Part shown: in pieces, positions 8,783 through 16,417 of the stretch
Numbering within the stretch: position 1 is the stretch's first letter
Layout of the letters: each line of letters begins with the position of its first letter
From: Gammaproteobacteria bacterium
GTDB taxonomy: Bacteria; Pseudomonadota; Gammaproteobacteria; Pseudomonadales; Azotimanducaceae
Direction of reading: 5' to 3'
NCBI GenBank assembly: GCA_026706385.1
Contig: JAPOYV010000098.1
Coordinates: 1 to 36,556, forward strand
DNA: 36,556 nucleotides
Notes under the pieces: generated by a model
Databases searched by the model: none
Told to the model about the DNA's origin: nothing
The model's input: the letters and a program-made list of their open reading frames with translations, nothing else
Made by a program: the position numbers and the translations under genes

Positions 8783-10417
8783 TCACCGCCCGCGGCGCAT
8801 GCTGGCGCGCCAGATCGCCTGGTAGTACGCCGCCTTGTCGGGATCGGCGTCTGTCCGTTCGAAGTAGAAATAGAACTGGCGTGCAGCCTGCCCACGTGCT
8901 TCGACCGAGTCGATCGCCTGAAAGACCCGTTCGGCGGCCGCCACGTTGAAGGTGTCAAGCAAACCGGAGATCACCTGTGTGGCAACACGGTCCCGCGCAA
9001 CGGGGTCGCGCTGCCGGAGCACTTCGCGGACGGCCGCGTCCGGGTCGGCCTTCGCCCAATTAGTGAAGATGTAGGACCTCAGCTTGTCCTGGACGTCGCC
9101 TTGGAAGGTCGCGGCCCAACGCAGAGCCTCGACTGGATCACCGTCTCCGTGCCCGAGGAACAGGGCGTGGGCTAGGTCGACGCGTAGCTCCGGATCGCCA
9201 ATGCTCCGAAAAAGCTGTTCCGCGACGGTTGCGTCGTCCATTGAGATGAAAACCGAGCTGAGAAGCCTGTCGCGAATCTTCGGGTCGGCCGACATAGCCC
9301 AGTTGAATGCGCCACGCGGGTCGCGATTGGCGAACTCGTGTGCCACGGCGTAGCTGAGCGCTTGCTGGTCAGCCAAGGGCAAGGATCCGATCCACGCGAC
9401 CGCCGCGTCCGGGTCGACCTCCATCCAACGGCGCAAGATCGCCTGCTGTGCATCCTGGCGCGCCCAGCCGGGAACCTCCTCCAGAGCTTCGAGCGCCTCT
9501 GTCAAGCCGATTTCCGCCAGCCCTCTGGCCATGGTCATCGTGAGAACCTGCGTGCGCCGGCTTGGATCCTGGCGCGACAGCCAGTTGAGGGCGGCGGGTC
9601 GATCTGCCTTGACCCACTCGGTCAGGACGCTGGCGCTCAGATAGAGGCTGCTGTCGCCACTGAGTTCGCTGGCGGCGCGAAGCGCGGCTTCCGGATCCTT
9701 CTCCGCCCATGCCCGGATGGCGATGCTGAGTTGTCGCTGTCGCTGCGGTCCCGGCGGACTCGCCAAGGCGTTCCCCCAGGCCTGCTCCGGGGTGCCCGAC
9801 GCCAACTCCTCGCGGGCGAGGACTTGCGCAAGCGCCGTCGTGGCTTCGAGTTGCTCGGCGATGTCCTGCCGCTGCCAGGCCGGCATGTCCATGTCGAAGA
9901 ACGTCGGTGCAACTGCGTGCTTGTCCGGTTCGTCGAGGGTCGCGGCACGACGCACCGCTTCGTCGAGGTCGGCATGCGCCCAGACGCGGAAGATCGCCGT
10001 CAGCGACGATCGCGGCTGTCGGTGGGAACCGAGCAGGTGCTCCAATGCAGCGGCGGAGTCGATGGATGCGAAGCGGATGTACAGCACGCGGACGATGTCG
10101 TTCCTGTGCAACGACGGCGGGAGGTCGAGCGTCTGGTCCAGGATATCCTCGATCTGGGCGCGGCCCGTGCCGGCGACGAGTTCGTACAGCGCGTGGTTGC
10201 GCTCGAAATCGTCGGCGAGCTCTGCGACTTCCACCAGGCTCGGCGGTGCCGGCGCTGCGCTCGGCTGGCTGCTCGGTGGGTCCGGGAGCGTCTGCGCGGG
10301 GGCGGTCGAGTCGGGCTCGCCTTCCGGGCCGAGTTCGGACGGCGTCAGCGCATACCAGGACGCCATGATCACGGCGCCGAGGATGCAACCACCGATCGCG
10401 AACGCAGCGCTTCTCAC
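8783..10417 (-). CDS. Membrane-anchored alpha-solenoid protein with ~31-residue repeats
   Basis: The 544-residue protein starts at a GTG overlapping the PhyH stop (GTGA), with a GGAGGAGGGG site in front. Residues 3-23 form one membrane segment or uncleaved signal anchor, followed by a Pro/Ser/Ala/Glu-rich linker (24-62). From about residue 100 onward a helical repeat recurs with pattern W-[AVM]-x-x-D-P-x-A-A-[LV]. Its Asp or equivalent lies at about 241, 272, 304, 335, 366, 396, 427 and 458, a spacing of 30-32; weaker units at 120, 150 and 525 suggest twelve or more repeats. This differs from TPR (34) and Sel1 (about 36). I recognise no named family. A periplasm-facing scaffold is inferred. 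Coupled translation with PhyH suggests a shared process. Confidence 0.75.
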   Translation of the reverse strand: MRSAAFAIGGCILGAVIMASWYALTPSELGPEGEPDSTAPAQTLPDPPSSQPSAAPAPPSLVEVAELADDFERNHALYELVAGTGRAQIEDILDQTLDLPPSLHRNDIVRVLYIRFASIDSAAALEHLLGSHRQPRSSLTAIFRVWAHADLDEAVRRAATLDEPDKHAVAPTFFDMDMPAWQRQDIAEQLEATTALAQVLAREELASGTPEQAWGNALASPPGPQRQRQLSIAIRAWAEKDPEAALRAASELSGDSSLYLSASVLTEWVKADRPAALNWLSRQDPSRRTQVLTMTMARGLAEIGLTEALEALEEVPGWARQDAQQAILRRWMEVDPDAAVAWIGSLPLADQQALSYAVAHEFANRDPRGAFNWAMSADPKIRDRLLSSVFISMDDATVAEQLFRSIGDPELRVDLAHALFLGHGDGDPVEALRWAATFQGDVQDKLRSYIFTNWAKADPDAAVREVLRQRDPVARDRVATQVISGLLDTFNVAAAERVFQAIDSVEARGQAARQFYFYFERTDADPDKAAYYQAIWRASMRRGR

Positions 10418-11181
10418 CCGCTCAACCCCTCCTCCGAGACAGGTGGGTGGGATTCGACGGATGGCGGTGCCATCAGCCGCCGCTGACGCGGAGTCGCTTC
10501 GGGGAAGTCGTCCGGATCGTAGAGGGCCTTGGCCCAGGTCGAGTGCGGCGGGCTGTACTTGTAGAGCAGCGTGCGGCGCTCCTGGTCGGCCGTCCACGCG
10601 GCGGTACCGTGGATCAGCGCCTCGGTGAAGATCAACACGTCGCCGGCCGACATGGCCGGCTGGACCACCCAGTCCTCGGTGCGCTCGAAGCGGGCCACGT
10701 CCCGCGGCATGTGCTGGAGGAAGTTCGACTTGTGGCTGCCCGGGACGCAGGCGAAGCCACCGGCGCCTGAGGGCGCGTCGGTCAGGTTCCAGGTGGCGAC
10801 GGTGAGGCCGTTACGCATCACGCCGTCGTGGTAGCGGTACCAGTGGTCCGACTCGTAACGCCACGGGCCGCCGTGCAACGTGTGCCGCGCCGCATGTTCG
10901 CGCATGAAGATGCAGTAGTCGTGGTCGATGCGCAGCCGACTGCCGACCAACTCGACGAGGTAGGGCAGGAGCCGATCATCGTCCATCAGGTCAACGAATG
11001 GCTGACCCCAAGCCGAAATGCCGTTGAAGCGCCGGTACGGGCCGTCGTCGGGCTGGCGGGGCCAGGCGGCGTCGGCGAGGTGGATCAGTTCCTCGCATTC
11101 GTCGAGGTCGAGGACGTTCTTGACGACGAGGAAGCCGCGCAGGTCGAAGAGGAACTTATCCTCGTCCGTCAGAGCGCCCAA
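10414..11181 (-). CDS. Phytanoyl-CoA dioxygenase (PhyH) family protein
   Basis: The 255-residue protein fits the PhyH Fe(II)/2-oxoglutarate oxygenase family. It has an N-terminal helix (FDLRGFLVVKNVLDLDECEE), a central LHGG motif with H103, the strand NGLTVATWNLTD, GGFACVPGSHK, and the distal H191 in EALIHGTAAW with the 2-oxoglutarate-binding arginines at 202-203 (ERRTLLYKY). The usual first ligand pair H-x-D appears as H-x-G here, if H103 is the equivalent. The function could be hydroxylation or something else. The gene lies 3 bp downstream of the VOC gene and its stop overlaps the start of the solenoid gene, so the three form one operon on the minus strand. Confidence 0.85.
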   Translation of the reverse strand: MGALTDEDKFLFDLRGFLVVKNVLDLDECEELIHLADAAWPRQPDDGPYRRFNGISAWGQPFVDLMDDDRLLPYLVELVGSRLRIDHDYCIFMREHAARHTLHGGPWRYESDHWYRYHDGVMRNGLTVATWNLTDAPSGAGGFACVPGSHKSNFLQHMPRDVARFERTEDWVVQPAMSAGDVLIFTEALIHGTAAWTADQERRTLLYKYSPPHSTWAKALYDPDDFPEATPRQRRLMAPPSVESHPPVSEEGLSG

Positions 11182-11184
11182 CGG

Positions 11185-11559
11185 TCAACCCCATTTGGAC
11201 TTGCACACGCCGATGGCATAGCCGTTCGGGTCGCGAACGGTGAACTCCGTCATGCCCGCCTGGGGGTTGTACTGCAGTTCGGCGAGGATCGGCACGTCGA
11301 GCGCCTTGACACGCTCGTAGGCCTCGTGCGCGTCCGGCACATGGATGTAGACGAGCACGCCCTGACCGACGGGCGCGGAGAGGCCCACGCCGTGGTCGTG
11401 GTCGGCATCGAGTTGGTGGAGCTGCAGGAGCAGCGTGTCGCCGTCCATGAGCATCTCGAACTCCGGGCCGCCATGGCCCGATTGCATGCCGAGCACATCC
11501 TGGTACCACTTGGACGTGGCCTCGACGTCTTTCACGAATAGCATCGTTTCCGCGCGCAT
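11185..11559 (-). CDS. VOC (glyoxalase/bleomycin-resistance fold) protein
   Basis: The 124-residue protein has the paired beta-alpha-beta-beta-beta pattern of the vicinal oxygen chelate superfamily: METMLFVKD-like start with VEATSKWYQDVLGM, a first module ending LMDGDTLLLQLHQ, and a second module with GVLVYIHVPDAHEAYERV and the C-terminal strand MTEFTVRDPNGYAIGV. A His/Asp-rich loop (DADHDHG) follows the first module. Possible metal ligands include H59-H61 region residues and E in the MTEF strand, but assignment is uncertain. ATG 11559 is chosen because of AGGAGGA just upstream and because the family motif begins there. It is the first gene of the VOC-PhyH-solenoid operon; the substrate is unknown. 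Confidence 0.85.
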   Translation of the reverse strand: MRAETMLFVKDVEATSKWYQDVLGMQSGHGGPEFEMLMDGDTLLLQLHQLDADHDHGVGLSAPVGQGVLVYIHVPDAHEAYERVKALDVPILAELQYNPQAGMTEFTVRDPNGYAIGVCKSKWG

Positions 11560-11657
11560 GACTCCTCCTGACTGCGGTTGCCACCAACCGGCTTGGGTCA
11601 TTGTAGCTCTCTGCCGGGGTAAGCTTGGCCGATCCGACGGTTGGGGTTCAGCAACGC

Positions 11658-12869
11658 ATGCCCGAGCAGGTCAACGCCGGCGTGGATCTCCTGGATGGGG
11701 TTCGCGTGGTGGACTTCACGCACGTTCACGCCGGGCCACTGTGCGCCTATCAACTCGCCTTGATGGGGGCCGACATCATCAAGGTCGAGTCGCCTTCGTC
11801 CGGCGATCAGTTGCGCGCCGGACACCCCGAAGGCCTGCCGCCGGCCTTCCTCGGTCAGAACGCCAACAAGCGATCGCTGGCTGTCGATCTCAAGCAGCCG
11901 GAAGGCCTGGAGGCCGTCCATCGGCTGATCGGGACGGCTGACGTGGTGCTGCACAACATGCGCCCTGGGACGCCGGATCGGCTCGGCATCGGCTTCGATG
12001 CCGTCAAGGGCTTGAAGCAGGACATCGTCTACTGCGCGATCTCCGGCTATGGACAGAGCGGCCCCGACAGCGACCGGGCAGCCTACGACCATCTCATCCA
12101 GGGCGAGTCGGGGATGTTCATGGCGACGGGGACCGAGGAGCAGCCCGTTCGCGTGGGCTTTGCCATTGCGGACTCCGGGACGGCGGTCGTCGCCAGTTCG
12201 GCGATCCTCGCCGCGTTGCTGCGTCGTGAGCGTAGCGGCGATGGCGCGTTCATCGACGTCTCCATGCTCGAGTCGTCGATGGCGCTCATGGGCCTCAACT
12301 ACTACAACTTCCTGGCAACCGGTCGCGTGGGCCGCCGGGTCGGCCCCAATCCGCTGGCCCAGGCGGGGTCCGCCGGGACTTTCGAAACCAAGGACGGCAC
12401 GCTGCTCGTCAACGCCAACACGCACCGCTTGTTCGAGCGGCTCGCCAATGCACTCGGTCGCGGGGATCTGGTCGACGATCCGCGTTTCGCGACCGATGCG
12501 GCGGCGAGCGCCAACCGTGTCGAGTTGCGGCGGATCTTCGCGGCCCACTACCGGACGAATACGGCAGCGCACTGGGAAGCGACCATCCGCGCGGCCGGCG
12601 TGCCGTGCGGGCAACTGAAGGGTCCGGCACGGGCGCTCGAAAGCCCGCAGCTCGCGCATCGAGGCACCATCGCGGAGCTCGACGGCGTCCCGGGCGTCGA
12701 GGGCGGGCGTTTGCGGTTTCTCGGTGCCGGCTTCACCGTCGACGCTGAACCCGTGACACCGAGCCGACCCCCGCCGCGCCTGGGCGAGCACTCGGCCGAT
12801 GTGCTCACCGAATTGGGCTACGACGGGCCAGAGATTGCGGCCCTGAAGGCGCGGGGTGTCGTGGGGTGA
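11658..12869 (+). CDS. CaiB/BaiF-type (family III) CoA-transferase
   Basis: The 403-residue protein is a family III CoA-transferase, which moves CoA between carboxylic acids through an aspartyl-CoA intermediate. Characteristic segments are LLDGVRVVDFTHVHAGPLC, LMGADIIKVESP, NKRSLAVDLKQPEG, VVLHNMRPGTPDRLG and CAISGYGQSGP. The likely catalytic aspartate is D144 in RAAYDHLIQ. C-terminal VPCGQLK and LGEHSADVLTELGY are also typical. A TTG at 11625 could extend the N-terminus by 11 residues; ATG 11658 is preferred because the family usually begins close to the first conserved strand. Its TGA overlaps the GTG start of the flavoprotein gene, so the pair is translationally coupled and probably acts in one catabolic route. 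Confidence 0.9.
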   Translation: MPEQVNAGVDLLDGVRVVDFTHVHAGPLCAYQLALMGADIIKVESPSSGDQLRAGHPEGLPPAFLGQNANKRSLAVDLKQPEGLEAVHRLIGTADVVLHNMRPGTPDRLGIGFDAVKGLKQDIVYCAISGYGQSGPDSDRAAYDHLIQGESGMFMATGTEEQPVRVGFAIADSGTAVVASSAILAALLRRERSGDGAFIDVSMLESSMALMGLNYYNFLATGRVGRRVGPNPLAQAGSAGTFETKDGTLLVNANTHRLFERLANALGRGDLVDDPRFATDAAASANRVELRRIFAAHYRTNTAAHWEATIRAAGVPCGQLKGPARALESPQLAHRGTIAELDGVPGVEGGRLRFLGAGFTVDAEPVTPSRPPPRLGEHSADVLTELGYDGPEIAALKARGVVG

Positions 12870-14323
12870 CCCATGTCGTCGTTGTCGGCGGTGGCAACGC
12901 CGCCCTGACCGCCGCGATCGCGGCGCGCGAGGCCGGGGCCGACGTGACGCTGCTCGAACGGGCGCCGTTCGCGTTGCGCGGCGGCAACTCGCGGTTCACG
13001 GCGGGGGCCATGCGCACCGTCTACGCCGGCGTCGACGATCTCCGCCGCCTGATGCCGGACCTTACCGATGCCGAGATCGCGCGCACCGACTTCGGCGCGT
13101 ACAGCCGCGAGCAGTTCTACGACGACATGGGCCGCGTCACCCAGTACCGCACCGATCCCGATCTCGCGGAGCGGCTGATCGACTCGAGCTTCGAGACCCT
13201 GTGCTGGATGCGCGACAAGGGCGTGCGCTTCCTGCCGCTGTACGGCCGGCAGTCGTTCGAGGTCGACGGCCAGGTGCGGTTCTGGGGTGGGCTGACCGTG
13301 GAGGCGTGGGGCGGCGGACCGGGACTCGTGGACGCGCTGACCGGGATCGCCACGGCGCTCGGTGTCGATGTGCGCTACGGCGTGCGCGCGACAGGACTCG
13401 CGACGACCGCCCGGGGGCTTGAGGTCACGGCCGGTTCCGAGGCGATTCGTGGCGATGCCGTCGTCCTCGCCTGCGGCGGCTTCGAATCCAATCCAGCGTG
13501 GCGTACGCGCTATCTCGGACCGGGTTGGGATGTCGCGAAAGTGCGCGGCACGCGTTTCAACACCGGCGACGGCATTCGCATGGCGGTGAATCTGGGGGCG
13601 GCAACCCGCGGGAACTACTCCGGCTGCCATGCGGTGGGCTGGGACATGAATGCACCTGAGTTCGGCGACCTCGACGTCGGCGACAACTTCCAGAAGCACT
13701 CCTATCCGTTCGGCATCATGGTCAACTCAAACGGTGAGCGCTTCGTCGACGAGGGCGAGGACTTCCGCAACTACACCTACGCCCGTTACGGTCGCGAGGT
13801 GCTGAACCAGCCGGGTCAATGCGCGTGGCAGGTCTTCGATGCCAAGGTGAGCCATCTGCTGCGCGACGAGTACCGGATTCGGCGCGTGACCAAGGTGACT
13901 GCGCCCACGCTGGAAGTGTTGGCCACCAAGATGGAAGGGGTCGACGGCGATAGCTTCGTCGCCGAGGTCGCGCGCTACAACGCAGCCGTGGACACCACGA
14001 TGCCATTCGACCCGACGGTCAAGGACGGGCGTGGGACTCGCGGGCTAGCCGTGCCGAAATCGAACTGGGCCAATCGCTTGGACACGCCGCCGTTCGAAGC
14101 GTACGGCATCACCTGCGGGATCACGTTCACGTTCGGCGGACTCGCCGTCGACCAGGCGGCGCGTGTCATGAGCGAGGAGGGTGAACCGATCCCGGGTCTC
14201 TATGCTGCGGGTGAACTGGTTGGTGGGTTGTTCTATTTCAACTACCCGGGGGGTACCGGGCTCACGTCGGGCGCCGTGTTCGGACGCGAGGCGGGCCGCA
14301 ATGCGGCTCTCGGTGGCGGATAG
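12866..14323 (+). CDS. FAD-dependent tricarballylate dehydrogenase-like flavoprotein
   Basis: The 485-residue protein belongs to the fumarate reductase/succinate dehydrogenase flavoprotein superfamily and most resembles TcuA. The N-terminal dinucleotide motif is VVVVGGGNAALTAAIAAREAG, followed by LERAPFALRGGNSRFTAGAMR. FAD-contacting C-terminal motifs are PGLYAAGELVGG and NYPGGTGLTSGAVFG. The middle domain contains the substrate-capping region (WAVFD-like WQVFDAKVSH, FTFGGLAVD). TcuA oxidises tricarballylate to cis-aconitate in Salmonella with an electron-transfer partner TcuB; no tcuB or tcuC is nearby. With a CoA-transferase coupled by a 4-bp overlap, the real substrate may differ. The GTG start is supported by that overlap and by the motif position. 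Confidence 0.85.
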   Translation: MTHVVVVGGGNAALTAAIAAREAGADVTLLERAPFALRGGNSRFTAGAMRTVYAGVDDLRRLMPDLTDAEIARTDFGAYSREQFYDDMGRVTQYRTDPDLAERLIDSSFETLCWMRDKGVRFLPLYGRQSFEVDGQVRFWGGLTVEAWGGGPGLVDALTGIATALGVDVRYGVRATGLATTARGLEVTAGSEAIRGDAVVLACGGFESNPAWRTRYLGPGWDVAKVRGTRFNTGDGIRMAVNLGAATRGNYSGCHAVGWDMNAPEFGDLDVGDNFQKHSYPFGIMVNSNGERFVDEGEDFRNYTYARYGREVLNQPGQCAWQVFDAKVSHLLRDEYRIRRVTKVTAPTLEVLATKMEGVDGDSFVAEVARYNAAVDTTMPFDPTVKDGRGTRGLAVPKSNWANRLDTPPFEAYGITCGITFTFGGLAVDQAARVMSEEGEPIPGLYAAGELVGGLFYFNYPGGTGLTSGAVFGREAGRNAALGGG

Positions 14324-14330
14324 CCCCCTT

Positions 14331-14383
14331 CCATGAAACAAACACCAGAGGGAGCGTAGCGACCGTCGGTGGTTGTTCCATGG
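14331..14383. terminator. Imperfect inverted repeat between convergent genes
   Basis: Arms at 14331-14346 (CCATGAAACAAACACC) and 14368-14383 (GGTGGTTGTTCCATGG) pair at 14 of 16 positions around a 21-nt loop. The site lies 7 bp after the flavoprotein stop and upstream of nothing on the other strand, so it could act as a transcription end. It lacks a T-run, so a mobile-repeat origin is as likely. Part of it resembles sequence at 23367-23420. Confidence 0.45.
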
Positions 14384-14479
14384 ATGGTCGGCGTGGCCTT
14401 GGGCCGGAGTCGGCCCGCCGCAACCAGCACGCGCCGGTGCCGAGCGAACGCGAGGTAACCGGACACGGCTATGGGGCGC

Positions 14480-16417
14480 TTAGGGCCGCGGTCGTTTGTC
14501 GCCTGCGCTCGGTCGTTCGGGCAGGGCCAGGACGTTGGCGCGGGCCGGCAGGCGGAAGAGCTGCTGGGCGAGGTCGGCACCCTCGAGCAAGCCTTCGATG
14601 AAGGTCTTGATGGCATCGTAGTCGAAGGTGTCGCACGCCTTCTCGAGGTTGGCCAACGCGGGCTCCAACTCGTCCCATGGCAGGTGGGATTCCACGGCCC
14701 GCATGATCTTGCGGTGTTCGGTGCCGAGCGGCGTGTCCCCCACGAGCAGTTCTTCGTTGAGCTTTTCGCCGGCGCGCAGGCCCGTGACGGTGATGGCTAT
14801 GTCGCCGTGCGGCGTCGTCTCGTCGCGTACCTTGTAGCCCTTGAGTCGGATCGTCTTCTTGGCGAGTTCCAGGATGCTCACGGGCTCGCCCATGTCGAGC
14901 ACGAAGACATCGCCGCCGGTGGCCATGCTGGCGGCCTGCAGCACGAGCTCGGCGGCTTCGGAGAGGGTCATGAAGTACCGGGTGGCGTCGCGATGGGTCA
15001 CGGTGACCGGGCCGCCCTTGTCGATCTGCTCCAGGAAGAGCGGTACCACGGACCCTGACGAGACCAGGACGTTGCCGAAGCGCACGGTCGAAAACCGGGT
15101 GCGACTGGTCCGCTCCTGGAACGCCTGTAGGACCATCTCCGCGAGCCGCTTGCTCGCGCCCATGACGTTGCGGGTCCGCACCGCCTTGTCCGTGGAGATC
15201 AGGATGAAGTCCGAAACCTCAGCCGCCAGCGCGGCCTCCGCAGCCCGGAGGGTGCCGAAGGTGTTGTTCTTGATGCCCTGGATCACGTTGTTCTCGACCA
15301 GGTTCACGTGCTTGTAGGCGGCGGCGTGGTAAACCGTGTCTACGCCGTAGCCGCGCATGGTGCGCTCCATTAATGGCCCGTCGAGGACGGACCCGAGCAC
15401 GCCGACGACGTGCGCCGCATAGCCCTCGCGGTCGCGGACGCGCTTGAGTTCGTTCTCGACCCGGTAGAGGGCGTATTCGCTCTGGTCGAGGACGACGAGT
15501 GTTTGCGGATCCAGGGGCAGGATCTGCCGGCACAGCTCGGATCCAATCGAACCACCGGCACCGGTCACCAGCACCACCCGGTTGGTGACGGAGCCTCGCA
15601 TCAGGTGCGGCAGTGGCGCGACCAGGTCCCGGCCGAGCAGGTCGCTGACGTCGACTTCGCGGATGCTGGTGGCCGGGCTCTCGCCGGCGACGATGGCATC
15701 GACATTGGGGATCAGGCGGACGTGGATTGGATACGGCTCGAGCGTCTGGATGATGCGCCGCCTTTCCTCGGGCGAGGCGGGGGCGACCACGAGCACCTGG
15801 TCGAGGACGTGCTCGTCGGCCAGACGCGGCAAGGCGGTGACCGGATAGACGCGGATTCCGTGAATGGCGCGGCCATGGTGGTGCGGGTCGTCGTCGATGA
15901 AGGCGACCGGGCGGTACTCCCGGTCACGGGCAAGCAGGTAGGCCAGGTAGGCACCGGCGTCGTCCGCGGGGTAGATTGCCACCGGCTTGCGCGCCTCGTC
16001 CTTACGGACCACGGTGTCGGCGTAGAAGCGCACCAGGAATCGCGTGCCGACGAGGTAGACGAAGGCGAGCAAGCCGAAGATGAAGGGAACGGTCCTTGGG
16101 AAGTCCTCGAGGCGGACCATGAACGCGACCGCGAGCAGCAGCACCGCAAGGATCGCGACGCCGTAGACGATGACCAAGACGGCTTGCGACCCCATGTAGC
16201 GAATGATGTGGCGATAAAGGCCGATCTTGGCGAACAGCGGCACGGCAACCAGGGCCACGGCGAACGCTGGCCAGAATTGAAACCAGTCCATGTGCCAATG
16301 GCCGTGGCGGATGACCAGTGATCCCGCCAAGAGCAGCGGCAGCATGATGGCGTCGATGACCATGGCGATGGCCTGTTTCTGCCGCCGGCTTAAGCGCTCG
16401 ACGGCCTCAATCAGCAT
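14480..16417 (-). CDS. wbpM: Membrane-bound nucleotide-sugar 4,6-dehydratase/epimerase (WbpM/CapD type)
   Basis: The 645-residue protein has four hydrophobic segments in the first ~130 residues, a Rossmann-like CoA-binding-type domain (about 135-265) and a C-terminal short-chain dehydrogenase domain. That domain has VLVTGAGGSIGSELCRQI (near 281-299), VYHAAAYKHVNLVE, FILISTDKAVRTRNVMGASKR and FGNVLVSSGSVVPLF. The catalytic tyrosine is replaced by M419 before K423, as in the WbpM/PglF/FlaA1 group, which makes UDP-4-keto-6-deoxy-sugars from UDP-GlcNAc. ATG 16417 has a GGAGCAGGCG leader and overlaps the wbpL-like gene by 11 bp, so the two are cotranscribed for O-antigen or capsule priming. Confidence 0.9.
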   Translation of the reverse strand: MLIEAVERLSRRQKQAIAMVIDAIMLPLLLAGSLVIRHGHWHMDWFQFWPAFAVALVAVPLFAKIGLYRHIIRYMGSQAVLVIVYGVAILAVLLLAVAFMVRLEDFPRTVPFIFGLLAFVYLVGTRFLVRFYADTVVRKDEARKPVAIYPADDAGAYLAYLLARDREYRPVAFIDDDPHHHGRAIHGIRVYPVTALPRLADEHVLDQVLVVAPASPEERRRIIQTLEPYPIHVRLIPNVDAIVAGESPATSIREVDVSDLLGRDLVAPLPHLMRGSVTNRVVLVTGAGGSIGSELCRQILPLDPQTLVVLDQSEYALYRVENELKRVRDREGYAAHVVGVLGSVLDGPLMERTMRGYGVDTVYHAAAYKHVNLVENNVIQGIKNNTFGTLRAAEAALAAEVSDFILISTDKAVRTRNVMGASKRLAEMVLQAFQERTSRTRFSTVRFGNVLVSSGSVVPLFLEQIDKGGPVTVTHRDATRYFMTLSEAAELVLQAASMATGGDVFVLDMGEPVSILELAKKTIRLKGYKVRDETTPHGDIAITVTGLRAGEKLNEELLVGDTPLGTEHRKIMRAVESHLPWDELEPALANLEKACDTFDYDAIKTFIEGLLEGADLAQQLFRLPARANVLALPERPSAGDKRPRP

